Shown here: in pieces, positions 1 to 10,601 of the stretch
Position numbering within the stretch: position 1 is the first letter of the stretch
How the letters are laid out: the number at the start of each line of letters is the position of its first letter
Origin: Serendipita indica DSM 11827
Lineage: Eukaryota > Basidiomycota > Agaricomycetes > Sebacinales > Serendipitaceae
DNA: 64,000 nt
NCBI GenBank assembly: GCA_910890315.1
Contig: CAJVGD010000002.1
Coordinates: 2,480,001-2,544,000, forward strand
Reading direction: 5' to 3'
Notes under the pieces: generated by a model
Database searches by the model: none
What the model saw: the letters and a program-made list of their open reading frames with translations, nothing else
Told to the model about the DNA's origin: nothing
Translations under genes and position numbers: made by a program

Positions 1-108
1 GCTAAAGCTACTGGACCGAAAAACAAATGTGCACACGAGGTATATGAACGGCAGAGTACAGCTTGAAACTCGAGCATACGACGTTCTTTCTGGCATCTAC
101 ACATACAT
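1..108. repeat. Diverged direct copy 1 of tRNA 5' end plus flank
   Basis: Bases about 4-108 resemble bases 666-771 at roughly 80% identity, including the tract GCTACTGGACCGAAAAACAAA. On the minus strand the first 17 bases read as the 5' acceptor strand and start of the D-arm of a second tRNA-like gene, whose remainder lies outside the window. The shared part runs through the 5' flank with its TATA-like element (about 41-46) and stops near a point equivalent to the last codons of the DCAF5-like gene. I infer a tandem duplication of the tRNA-like gene with its 5' flank. Confidence 0.7.
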
Positions 109-586
109 TTCCTCCCTACGTCCATTGTCTCGCCTCTCTTCTTGCCCGTCCTAATCGTCTTCGGCCATTCTCAGGATACTCAGAATAACATCGTCAGCGG
201 GCTTCTATCACGGCAAAGGATTTCACAAATGGCCTCCAGAATTGTTCCTGGCCATAGTGCTCACTCCCCAAACCTTTCGACTAGTTGCCGCGGGGTCGGT
301 GGCGGAGTTTGTTAGTAACCGCTACTCCAATGCATTGTATGAAGCGAGTTTCGCAAAATAAAAATGAGACTTGGACAAGAATCCGGCGGACAAGACAACA
401 ACAACGAAATGTGCCAGATTTTGATAACTTAGTGGCCGTGTTTGGTGGACAGACGGTCCACCATCTAGATTTCAAGACCATGTCCGGTCAGCGTCTCTCT
501 TCCCAGCCTCCGTTGCCGGCATACCCCCTTCCCACTTGATCACCGAAGCCGACGCGAAAGACGCTGAGCAGCTGTCAGCGTCATCC

Positions 587-594
587 AAAAAAAA
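587..594 (-). terminator. Pol III T-run after tRNA-like gene
   Basis: Eight consecutive T residues on the minus strand lie six bases after the 3' end of the tRNA-like sequence. A run of this length is a normal RNA polymerase III terminator and supports the neighbouring call. Confidence 0.65.
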
Positions 595-600
595 GAGAGA

Positions 601-679
601 GGTCCAGGCGGGATTAGAACCCGCAGATGTAAGATTGACTGGTTCAAAAGAACTGGCTTTGTAACAAAGCTACTGGACC
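601..679 (-). tRNA. tRNA-like gene, identity uncertain (possibly Gln-UUG-derived)
   Basis: On the minus strand the ends pair perfectly over seven bases (GGTCCAG with CTGGACC). The T-arm is a perfect 5-bp stem with a 7-base loop (GCGGG TTCTAAT CCCGC), which also gives a good B box. A short D-arm (GCTT/AAGC) follows the expected TA at positions 8-9 and resembles an A box. The 31 bases between D-arm and T-arm do not fold into a clean anticodon stem: a loop TTTTGAA would give anticodon TTG (Gln), but its stem has several mismatches. It may therefore be a pseudogene, an atypical class II tRNA, or contain a very short intron. A downstream T-run and an upstream TATA-like element are present, and a partial second copy lies at 1-17. 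Confidence 0.5.
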
Positions 680-701
680 GAAAAACAAACGCACGCATGG
701 C

Positions 702-709
702 GTATATAA
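702..709 (-). promoter_or_regulatory. TATA-like element upstream of tRNA-like gene
   Basis: The sequence TTTATATACG on the minus strand lies about 23-30 bases before the tRNA-like 5' end. A similar TATAT tract is in the same place in copy 1 (about 41-46). Upstream TATA elements are known for tRNA genes of some fungi and plants. Confidence 0.4.
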
Positions 710-746
710 AGGCTAGATACAGCTTGGAACTCGAACCATACAACTT

Positions 747-2920
747 TTATTCTGGCATTTCTACAGACATGTTGTCATCTTCTTCATCGTCACCTTCCCT
801 TTCGTGCTCTTCTTGCTCCTCCCCATCTTCGATCATCCCAAGCATCCTCGAGAGCCCATCGTCGACAGCTTCTCTAGAGGCGGATCTTGCAAGCAGTCGT
901 GCAAAAAGGGCCATGATTCGTTCGCGGTTGTGGTAGCTCATCAAGAGCTCGTCCGACTCGGGGATATTCCCTGAACCTCCTCTCAGCTCTTCACCAGATG
1001 AATCAGCGTCGTCGAGATTGATTGAAATGCTTCTCGAACGCCTCTCCATCACCTCGTCATTTGCTAGCGTGCTAGAGGGCCGGTATTTCAGTAGGTGTCT
1101 ATGAAAGGAACACGGATCTTGCCTGTCAAAGTATAGTATGGTGCTCCTGTTTTCGTCCGAGCTGATATCCTCCGTCACCTCGCCCGTGATCACTCTATGT
1201 GCATCGAGCATCCTCGGCCTGGTCCGTAGCCTTGACGAGCGTTTTCTGACCGTCGAGGAATCGACCTTGACGGCTCCTTCCACCACTGGCGCACAGTCAT
1301 GGAGCACAACTTTGCTCTCGATACCACATGTCGCTATCCGCGGCAACTCTGGGTGCCATTTTGCAGAGTTGACAATACTTTGATGACCACCGAGTCGAAA
1401 GGCTGGTTGATTCAAGGTCACGGGGAGACGAAGTGTGTCATCCAGCGCGGACATGATATACCCAAATCGTCCTCGAGGACACTCCCATTGGTTATTGTCG
1501 TCTTCCATCTCTTCCCTCTTCGCTAACAGGTACGACGTCGGCGGTAATCGCCAAACGTACCCACGAAAGTCGTCCGAGCCCGTTGCGAGGAATTGGTCAG
1601 TGTCTTCAAACGTGCCTTTACCGTGTCCATAAAGCGAGGGTCCACCGAATGAGACATGCTTGATGGTACAACTGTTGCCGTATGTTCTTTCGAGGGGAAG
1701 AACTGGGTCGCCAGAAGGAAGTCGTTCAGCCGTACAGACCGCAATTGGGTATGGGTCTGAGATGGAATAAACTGTAGGGAAATGTCCCTGTAATCTGTAA
1801 GCGATAGTCTGACGAGAAATACCAAAATAAGGTACCTGATTGACAGTAGCGAATCGTTCTCCTGTATGCGATTGAGTTGGCTAGATTTATGTGAATCGTC
1901 TACCCACCCGTCCGGTCAAATGCTAAATCGCACAAGCTTGAGCTGATAGGCTTCTCGCCAATGGCTTGAACGGCGTACTATAAAAAGGGGGTTGGCTTGG
2001 GTTTGTTAGATTATGAGAGGCTCACTCGCATCAATTCACGATTATCGATGTCATATCCTTGACCAAAGCATTTTCGTACGTCAAAAAGCGTGATCCTGCC
2101 GCGTCCCCGATCGGTACCCCGAGAAAGAGATGCTCCAGCCGCGGATGGAACTGAACGCCTACCCAACCGTGCCGTGAGATGAGATGGTTGACAGGCACTG
2201 GTGATCGAGCGTCATGATAGAAGAGCGTTCCGTCCTCACTTGCTGTTATGTATAACTCGTCATTGGTGATGTGTGGGCTGATGCCTCGGATGCTGTCCTT
2301 TAGAGAAAGTCAGGACGACCCGCAAATGCCACGCAACTTGAAGATGACGACTCACATTGTGATGTAGGAAGGTATGGATAGGGTCAATGTTTGATGCCTC
2401 TCCAACCCTTTGAAAGTCGTAGCGACGGATCGCCGAATCCACTCCACCGCTGCAATGACTTAGTTCTGCAGGACTGTTTCTAGCCTCTGTGACGCACCAA
2501 AGCAAATAATTGTTGTTGGCAGTGAATGCAAGTTCGAAAATATTCCTCTGGCTGCAGTCAGTCTCCTCGAACGGCCACGGGCAAACCTCCTACTCGTGGA
2601 CCAGTAAATGTATGAGATGGCTTGGTTATCTGAGTTTCATGCTGATCCCATAGCAATATTCGTAGGTCGTCTCCGCCACTAGCGAGCCAGCGACCGCCTT
2701 TTGATGAGAATGCGAGCGCATTGACACATGAAGTGTGATCTTTGAGCTTCCTAATGTGATTATAAGGACATTGCTGACTCTATTGATGCTGGCGTGCGTA
2801 CACTATCCAATCTAGGCCGTTATATCGCTGGAGTAGCAAGTCAAAGTGCCTCGCTTTCTCGCTGACTACATCAGAGTATGCTGGTGCTTTCCAACTACGA
2901 ATTCTGTTCTGCTTGTTCAT
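747..2920 (-). CDS. DCAF5-like WD40 protein (CUL4-DDB1 substrate receptor)
   Basis: This is a multi-exon WD40 protein. By homology it would be an adaptor that brings substrates to the DDB1-CUL4 ubiquitin ligase. Exon 1 starts at 2920; a 51-nt intron (2801-2751) joins it to a first WD repeat containing GCVNA-like LKDHTSCVNALAF and SGGDDLRILLWD, as in human DCAF5. Later exons hold NIFELAF and a final repeat with GGHQSIVNSAKWHPELP and ATCGIESKVVLHD, matching the last DCAF5 repeat. The C-terminal about 150 residues are acidic and Ser-rich and end in a Glu/Asp tract; stop TAA is at 747-749. The start codon is 52 bp from that of the divergent bL32m gene. Family placement is good; which DCAF (5, 6 or 8 type) is less certain. 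Internal exon borders are only approximate. Confidence 0.85.
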
Positions 2921-2972
2921 CAACGGTCGACGAGGCAGGGGTCAAAGTGGCACGTCAAACCCAGACCTTACT
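2921..2972. promoter_or_regulatory. 52-bp divergent spacer between DCAF5-like and bL32m genes
   Basis: Only 52 bases separate the two divergent start codons, so any promoter must be shared or lie inside the transcribed parts. No TATA box is seen in the spacer. Confidence 0.5.
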
Positions 2973-3404
2973 ATGGCATCCTTGATTCTCCATCCGTCTA
3001 GAGTGGCCGTACCGTCACGAATCTCCGTCTTTTTCTCCAGAACACTTCCATTTGTTGGATTTGCAGCGCCGTGGACCGCCCTTCGTCCACAACTCGAGTC
3101 GATTCTTGAGCTGTTGCCTCCGTGGTTGCTCGCGGTGCCCAAGAAGAAGGTTTCTCACTCTCGAAAGGCGATGAGGAGTGCCAACAAGGGCTTGAAAGAT
3201 AAACAGAGTGCGTGTGCTCGACGTCTTCCCATATGTTTTTCGGGCTCAATGAAAATTTCGACGCTAGACATTCACGCTTGCGATGCCTGCGGGAGAGCCA
3301 AATTGATGCATAACTTGTGCCATCACTGTTTCTCAGAGATTCGGAGGGCGTGGAAGGGTCCAACAGCAGAGCCGACACCAAACGAACGATTCTGGAATGC
3401 ATAG
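2973..3404 (+). CDS. MRPL32: Mitochondrial large-subunit ribosomal protein bL32m
   Basis: This gene encodes the mitochondrial homologue of bacterial L32, a zinc-binding protein of the large mitoribosomal subunit. The 123-residue product has a Ser/Arg-containing N-terminal presequence, then the hallmark AVPKKKVSHSRKAMRSANKG at the mature N-terminus and a four-Cys zinc ribbon (CDACG ... CHHC). A 60-nt intron at 3208-3267 (GTGCGT...GCTAG) joins KDKQ to NIHACDACG and restores the family pattern. The intron has no stop and is a multiple of three, so an unspliced form would still be open with 20 extra residues. In yeast the presequence is removed by the m-AAA protease. The ATG at 2973 was chosen because it gives a mitochondrial-type leader; an upstream in-frame ATG at 2913 lies inside the divergent gene. 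Confidence 0.93.
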   Translation: MASLILHPSRVAVPSRISVFFSRTLPFVGFAAPWTALRPQLESILELLPPWLLAVPKKKVSHSRKAMRSANKGLKDKQSACARRLPICFSGSMKISTLDIHACDACGRAKLMHNLCHHCFSEIRRAWKGPTAEPTPNERFWNA

Positions 3405-3785
3405 ATTAATCGTAATTAATTGTACAACAAGACATTGCGACAGAACCCATACAACTGCGACGAAGCACAGATTGCTACCCGCCAATACTGGCGAGCATAA
3501 GACGAGCCCGCCGCACCCAAGTCCTATAGTATAAAAAATTATTCCACGACCACGCTACGGTCCTCCTGTCCTCACGTCTAGCCTTGTCCTTGCGGCAGGC
3601 GACGCCATCTGGAGGATGCTTTAATGTGGTCGGGGTATAAGCGTTGAGTGGCCAAACGAACCTTGTTCCGCTACGACGAACAGACTTGTGCACGTTGGGT
3701 GGCCCAAAACTGGTGCAAAATTCCAGACAGACTCGTTGGACGTCGACAATTGTAGAATAAATATTCACAAGCCGGCACCGTCACC
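3405..3785. other. Intergenic region, 381 bp
   Basis: This stretch holds the 3' flank of bL32m and the promoter of the Stm1-like gene. Short open frames on the minus strand show no recognisable product. No TATA box near the Stm1-like start is clear. Confidence 0.6.
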
Positions 3786-5059
3786 ATGTCGGTGGCCTCG
3801 AAAAACCCCTTTGCGCTCCTCAACGGTCCGTGTCGACATTTGGCAGTTTTCAACACGTCGTTGACCCTCTGAACCTTGTAGACAACGAAGACGATGCGGT
3901 AGACAAGTCCCCCGCGCCAGACAAGACTGCCGTCGAGGCGCCAAAGCCAAACCGAAAGCCGTCGTCGACGCGCGGCGGTCGTTATTACCAGCGCGGTGCC
4001 CCCAAGCCAGTCATAAGCACGCCTCCAGTCGCAGAAGGTGACCCAAAGTCACCCACGGACACAAAGAGGAGTGCGTAGCCACCCATTGATGGGCACAGTC
4101 CATTCTCATTCATTTTTTCGTCATTGACAGACTATAACCGCGGTGATCGTGGTGATCGTCCACCTCGAGGAGATAGAGGAGATCGTGGAGACCGCGGAGA
4201 GCGTGGAGAACGCGGCGAATATCGCGGAAGAGGTGGTCGCGGCCGTGGGGGTGGACGTGGACGCGGAGAGCGTGACCCTCGTCCCGACAGGCACAGTGCC
4301 ACTGGAATTGTGTACGTCTGATGCGTCGATCTCGTCCTAAAGACTGACACGTACACCCGTTCTCTAAAATAGCGACACGGCCAAAAAGGTCGGATCTGGT
4401 TGGGGCAATGCCAATTCTGAATACAAGGATGAGACGAATGCGGCCGAAGATGCCAAAGCTGGAGATGCTTGGGGTGCTGCTGCTCCAGAAGGTGGTGATG
4501 CAGAGGGAGCCGACCCATGGGCCGAACCAGCGCCGACGGGTGATGGAGAGGCAAAGGACGGCAAGCCCGCTGGAGACGACGAAGGACGCAAGCGCAAGAA
4601 ATATGAAGACGAAGAGGACGAGGGAAAGATGACGCTCGACGAGTACAAGGCAAAGGCTGCAGTCTCTGAGAGTATCCCCAAGCTCGAGCTCCGCCAAGTT
4701 GCCGAAGGCGAGAGCGATCTCTTCAAGGGTGCCAAGCAACTCACAAAGGATCCCGACGCAAATGCCTATTTCGTCGGCAAGGTTCGTTTTGCCTCTCGAT
4801 CGCTTTCCGATTTCTAATGGTGGTATTATAGCAAGCCAAATCTTCTGGCGCACCCCGCGCTCGCAAAGAAGCCAAGCAGTACCTCGAGATTGACGCACGT
4901 TTCGAGCCACCTTCCCGAGGCGGGCGCGGCCGTGGTCGCGGTGGCCGAGGCGATTATCGCGGAGACCGCCCTCAGCGTAGCGGTGGTGGTGGTGGTGGAC
5001 GAAGCCAGCAACAAAGAGCGGTCGATGTCGATGACAAGACTGCTTTCCCGTCCCTCTGA
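3786..5059 (+). CDS. Stm1/SERBP1 (HABP4)-like ribosome- and RNA-binding protein
   Basis: The gene has five exons (3786-3825, 3882-4070, 4131-4311, 4373-4781, 4832-5059) giving 348 residues. The N-terminus MSVASKNPFALLNDNEDD resembles the NPF-A/D-LL start of yeast Stm1. A Gly/Arg/Asp-rich central block (about residues 77-125) is followed by a HABP4/SERBP1-type domain with DTAKKVGSGWG, then an acidic linker and the conserved segment MTLDEYKAKA. The C-terminus is an RGG-rich tail (about residues 290-330). Proteins of this family bind 80S ribosomes and mRNA and help preserve inactive ribosomes in stress; that role is inferred from the family. The RGG tracts are likely arginine-methylation and RNA-contact sites. 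Confidence 0.9.
4139..4278 (+). repeat. In-frame RGD/RGE/RGG codon repeat in Stm1-like exon 3
   Basis: Exon 3 consists largely of imperfect 9-nt units coding Arg-Gly-Asp or Arg-Gly-Glu, passing into Arg-Gly-Gly units. The repeat makes long open frames on the opposite strand that are not genes. Confidence 0.75.
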
Positions 5060-5309
5060 GCGACGGATCACAACAAACAAAGGGCTGCACAACCTGTATC
5101 GGCGAGCATTCAGCTTCTCGACATTCTTTTTCCTTTCGAGCAAGCCACGTCATCCCGCTTTCCCTTTCATACCGCACCATCTCGCTCTGTCAGGTGCCTG
5201 TGGCATTCACAGTCCAAAAAGTCTGAAAGATCTTGCAGTGACCCTCCTTTCGATATTTCCACCTGTATGTAGCAATGCTATGTACACCAAACTGACTTTA
5301 TGCACGTTC

Positions 5310-7200
5310 CTAAGCATACATCTCCCTGACTTTACAGAGTTCGACGAGCTGTTCATCTTGGGCTGCTACAATGATACCCGGCTTAACAGAGATCCCCCTA
5401 GACTGCAACGCTTTGATGCCTTTTGCAGTCCAATGTGCAAGTGCGTCGGGATCCATGCACCACAATCGCAGACTGGCCACCTGGTGCTCGTCTTCAATCT
5501 CTGGGCCTGCGACGAATTGGTCCTGTGTGGTGTCGTTTGTTTGAGCATCCGGCGACGGAGCTTGCACGTCTCCGGCAGGAGGGAGGGGTGTATCCTCTTG
5601 CAAAAACGCCCATAGCCCTCCTTCGCGCATCCAAGCAGCAACGTTCCTCTGACTTCGCAGTTCTTCTAAAACACCAATAACAGCGAGCAGCGTCTTGTCC
5701 TCTTCTTCTTCACTCGGATCTTTTGCTTCATCCATGAGAGGGATGGACGGTGGAGCCTCTTCCTCGGGATCGACTGGTACATCAACCGGAACAGTCGACT
5801 CTCCATTCTCCGTGCGCGCAGATATCTCGACGGGAGAGTTCGAACGATCACGAGTAGACGTCGGCCCTCGACGCTTGGCGACATATTCGTTGATCTGCAG
5901 AAGATTCCACGGCTGTAACCGCGCTTTGAGTGCCGTGTCGTCCATGAGCAACGTCGATGCAGCGCCATAACGGCCTTCAGCAGAGAACCATATTCGATCC
6001 AAGTTTTTCGTCGTCTGTACTCGTCGGTGGAACCCTTCGGCACTCAAGCCAAGCATTGAGCGGCTCCAGCATGCTCTCAGGCAATCTTGTCTCCACCCAA
6101 ATGCCGTGTCGACCATTGGTGGGAGGTTATGTGGTTGTACGCTGCTCCATATCATTGCGTCTAGTGGCGCCAGGAGTGTGAATCGCTTTGGATGTGACTT
6201 GAGTTGTTTGCGTAGAGAGCGTAGATTCTCTAACCGTTCTGTGTTGACCCTTTCGACAGATGGTTTAGAGGCCGTGGCCTGTTGCTGTTGTTGTTTCCGC
6301 TGCTTCTTGTTCAGTTTCTTCTGTTTGCGACGGTCGACGCGTGATTCGGGTTGAGATGAAACGTTTGGGATAGAAGTAGGCAAGAGATGAAAGTATCGTT
6401 TCCCCTTGTTGCTACCAGTTCGTTCGATCAAGAGACCATTGGTCGTGCGTTCGTGGGAGAGGTATTGGACGAAGCAGTCGAGATATGGGCGTCGCCACAT
6501 GGCTCTTTTGCCCATGTGGGCCGAATGTCGATAGAGAAGAGAGCCATTGAGGTCCAGGACGATGAGTTGTCTCAGAGGAAGAGCGTCTTCGGCTGAAGCA
6601 AAATCTTCAACTTCCGAGGATACCAACGGAAGCAGAGAAGAGGGTTCATATGCCTCTGACGGGTGTCGAGTTATACTTTCGTACGCCGCGGATGGCGCAT
6701 GAATGCTAACGTCCAAGGGAAGCCTTGTGGCGAGTTGTCTAGCATGCAAGGGTCCATTGTTGAAAAAGATGGTATCCTGTTTTCTTGAACTAGATGCGCG
6801 AATAGGTTCTGGCAGACGAGGGGGAGAGTCGATAGAGAGCTTGGGTATCGGTCGATGATTCGATGTCCGACGATTCGCGTGCTGATCTCCCGAGTGAAAA
6901 GAAGCCGAATTCGACCCATTTTGATGTTCTGCGTGATCTAATCTCGTCTCCACGGGATGTTCTGCAGAATGTCAGGCTCGATTTAGGAGGACACGTTGAC
7001 AACGAACCGTGCCGAGTATCGTATCCATTCGAATGTCTCGCTCTCTTTGAAGATGAAGAGCCTAGGCCATCGTCTTCGTATCGGCGTTTCCGCCACCCAT
7101 CCTGCTCTGGCGCCCATTGCGGTTCTGAGTCAAAAGCGACCCGTGTATCATCATCCCAGGTATCTTTTCGTCCATATTGACGGTATGATCCTGCCTCCAT
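5310..7200 (-). CDS. FCP1-homology (NLI-interacting factor) domain protein, altered active site
   Basis: The gene has two exons: 7200-7008 and 6961-5310, joined over a 46-nt intron (CACG|GTTCGT ... CTGCAG), giving 614 residues. The first about 170 residues are charged and Ser-rich. Near residue 200 stands LIVLDLNGSLLYR, followed by KRAMWRRPYLDCFVQYL, the pattern of an FCP1/SCP HAD-type phosphatase domain. The usual catalytic motif is DxDxT/V; here it reads DLNGS, with the second Asp changed to Asn. A Lys-rich insertion (RKQKKLNKKQRKQQQQQ) splits the domain, and the end holds an acidic region plus a conserved tail. It may act on a phosphoprotein, or be a non-catalytic relative; the sequence does not decide. 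Start ATG 7200 is the first in the frame. Confidence 0.8.
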
Positions 7201-7535
7201 GTGAATCCTACCGTTTGGCCTCTTTGCAAGTTGACAAAGAGACCACGAAAGAGATACTCTGGTTAAATAACCAGAGTTATGATATCGTTGTCAGCGGTGA
7301 AATACGATTGCGAGAATCCCGCCGCCTGTTGTCGTCTTGTCCAAGAAGCGAACTTGCCTCAAAATTTGGACGGCTGTCGCTTGGACCCCTTCGACGACTG
7401 GCCCCAGATACAAAAATTCGCAAATTTTATTTGCGACAACTCTACGTTTAAACCTATCCATTCGCTTCAACCTCGACCCGACTCGCGTCTCAGCTCGCAA
7501 CGCTCCTCCGTCCACCGCACGTCTAAGCAGCAGCC
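7201..7535. other. Divergent intergenic region, 335 bp
   Basis: This region lies between the start codons of the FCP1-like gene (-) and the DUF7137 gene (+). It should hold both promoters. I see no strong TATA box or repeat. Confidence 0.5.
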
Positions 7536-8309
7536 ATGGCCACGCCAACGCCTACACCCTCCATCCCAAGCACAGCAGCAGCAGGAGGTATCTCGTTTAC
7601 AATGCCGCCGCAGACAGGTGCGTACTCGTCGTCCGAGTTTTGGGGGGGAAGGCCCACAAAAAGAACGGGGCCACGGCTGACATGGGACTTGTAATCTGCA
7701 GCCGCGGCGTCGTATTACAAGATTGCACCGTCGAGTCCAATTACATTTGGCTGGAATATGACAAGCGTGATCGCCACGCCGACGCATCTGACCATCATGG
7801 CCATTTGCACGTCCAATGGGAATACGTATCCCATCGGTCCAGCATCGCTCAGTGGGACGATTGATGGACAAGCTACACAGGTGAGAAAGAGCCCAAGGAT
7901 GAGACCCGAGGCGCAGAGGCTAACGACGACTTGGATTAGGTCGTCTGGGACCCGTGGGCATACGAGCAGCAACAAGGTGCAGTCCCGCTTGCTGCAGCAG
8001 AGTACACGATTAGAATCACCGACGAACGAGGACCGGGCGCGGGCATCTTGGGCGGCTACCTCACGCCCTACACGGGCACAAAGTTTAGTCTCTACAGACC
8101 GCAACAGTACACTCCATTGGAGAGTAAGCATTATTTTATTTTCTTTTGGATTACAAGTATGCCTAATGGCCGAAATAGGCTGGACCTGTCCAGGCTGCTC
8201 GTCTGCGACCCTCAGTATGGCAGCTATGCGTCCGGCGTCCATCGCCCTCTTTGCAACTTGCCTGATTGTCGTCCTCAGTGGCTTCAATCTCCTCAGACGA
8301 GCCATCTGA
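7536..8309 (+). CDS. DUF7137-like membrane protein
   Basis: Four exons (7536-7617, 7702-7880, 7940-8123, 8179-8309) give 191 residues. The product begins with a Thr/Pro/Ala-rich segment and then shows the pattern of fungal DUF7137 proteins: a segment with ITFGWNMTS, NTYPIGP, VVWDPWAYEQQ, YTIRITDERGPGAGILGGYL and a CPGC pair. One hydrophobic helix (about residues 168-186) is followed by a short basic tail, so a type I-like or tail-anchored topology is likely. No classical signal peptide is visible in this model, so an upstream exon is possible. Function of the family is unknown to me. Confidence 0.75.
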
Positions 8310-8680
8310 GGATACCCAGTCGGTGACTCTTGGACCCTCGTGTTTCGCATCCGGCTCACGCCCGCTCCGTCTCCCCTAGAGTGGCGTCGCGGTAACTTAT
8401 TTCAGCCCCTTATCGTACACTTTGCATTTGCGGACTCTTCAGCCTCGCACCTAGTCCTCGAATCCTATCACGATGCCCTTCTCATTCTTGCTCTTTCCAT
8501 GTCACTTTCGTAGAGTAATGCCAGTCATTTTTGTCACGCTCACGATCAAGAAGGGGTTTACAGTGAAACAATTGTATTCCTACTACAGAAAAGACAGGTG
8601 CAAGAGTGACGCTCGACGTAAGACGGTGGTAAACGCGTAAAAGGAGATGTGCGAAAAGCCGTCAAAGCATCTCGACACGT
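8310..8680. other. Convergent 3' flanks, 371 bp
   Basis: This spacer lies between the stops of the DUF7137 gene (+) and polyubiquitin (-). It should be 3' UTR on both sides. No further gene is seen. Confidence 0.5.
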
Positions 8681-9669
<989 letters not shown>

Positions 9670-9769
9670 GGCTGGTAGTGTATCAAAGGCTGGTTGAGTG
9701 GTTGGGAAAAGAGCAAGATGGAGCTGGGTCCAAGTTGTGAGGAGACGGGGCAGACCGAGACAGGCGCCC

Positions 9770-9776
9770 TTTTATA
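9770..9776 (-). promoter_or_regulatory. TATA box of polyubiquitin gene
   Basis: CCTATAAAAGGGC reads on the minus strand about 100 bp before the polyubiquitin ATG. It is a good TATA consensus and fits a strongly regulated gene. Confidence 0.55.
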
Positions 9777-9904
9777 GGTTGGCAAATTGATTAGGCGCCA
9801 GAAGCTGCTGGAAAACGGAATCGCAGCGGCTGAGTCACGGATTGTCAGCAAAAGAGGCTGCGGTAAGATTGTAAGCGTCTGTGCTCTTATCTTCCACGTC
9901 GACA

Positions 9905-10568
9905 ATGGCAACGCAGACACCGCCTTTCTACATTTTAATCTCACAGTCATCCCCAGGCAGACCAGTTTCCCTTGCGCATCCGACCGTCCAGTTGCACTAT
10001 GCAGACGATCCACCGACCGCGCTCCTTCCAACGGCAGAGCATCCAAATATACTCATCTTAGAGCCATCTATGCACATCCAAGAGACTTCTACGTCTGTCT
10101 TTCAGAGCTCGAGCCCGCCATCCGCGACCGGGAATTCGACGGCGACCATCACTCCATCCAGTAATAATCATCAGGCCCCAGTGGTTCACAGTCTATCTCC
10201 AAACCTTGCTGTCACCGCAGTCCGTGTCGCTCAGCCACCAGCAGCCGCGGTCGCGTACGCTACTGCCCACGGCCACGATCCAAGCATCTACATCATCGAC
10301 TATGTCCCCCTCAAATATGAAGAGCCGTGAGTTCACTCATTCATATGCATATACCCGTCTTTAACAATCTCCCCAGGCAGCGCATAGAAGATTCGATGCT
10401 TCGGGACACACAGTCGACGGCTGCAATGCTTGCTCAATTCCATCAAAAGTACGTAAGACATCCCATATCCATCACGCGACTGATGGGGCATCCAGAAATG
10501 CACTTATACGACGCGTGCTCGACTCTACCACGACTTCCCGTCCTCCCCACAATTTATCCTCGCCATGA
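9905..10568 (+). CDS. Conserved basidiomycete protein of unknown function
   Basis: Three exons (9905-10326, 10377-10448, 10496-10568) give 188 residues. The frame is kept through both introns and ends in NALIRRVLDSTTTSRPP. The segments HPTVQLHYADDPPTALLP and SLSPNLAVTAVRV resemble a family I recall from many basidiomycetes without a known role. The protein is rich in Ser and Pro, with no membrane segment or known catalytic motif. Its stop lies only 33 bp from the stop of the convergent DSP-like gene, so the 3' UTRs must overlap. It is divergent from polyubiquitin with 235 bp between the starts. Confidence 0.75.
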
Positions 10569-10601
10569 TGCCCCCACGCGCGTTCCGGGTTTCGCCTATG
10601 T

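Noticed and set aside
1979-1986. TATAAAAA on the plus strand
   Set aside because: It lies inside the DCAF5-like gene with no gene start downstream on that strand.
2913-2972. Upstream in-frame start for bL32m
   Set aside because: It would place the start inside the divergent gene's first codons and give an unlikely leader; the inner ATG is better.
4110-5180. 356-residue open frame on the minus strand opposite the Stm1-like gene
   Set aside because: It crosses the introns of the real gene and comes from RGG/RGD codon bias.
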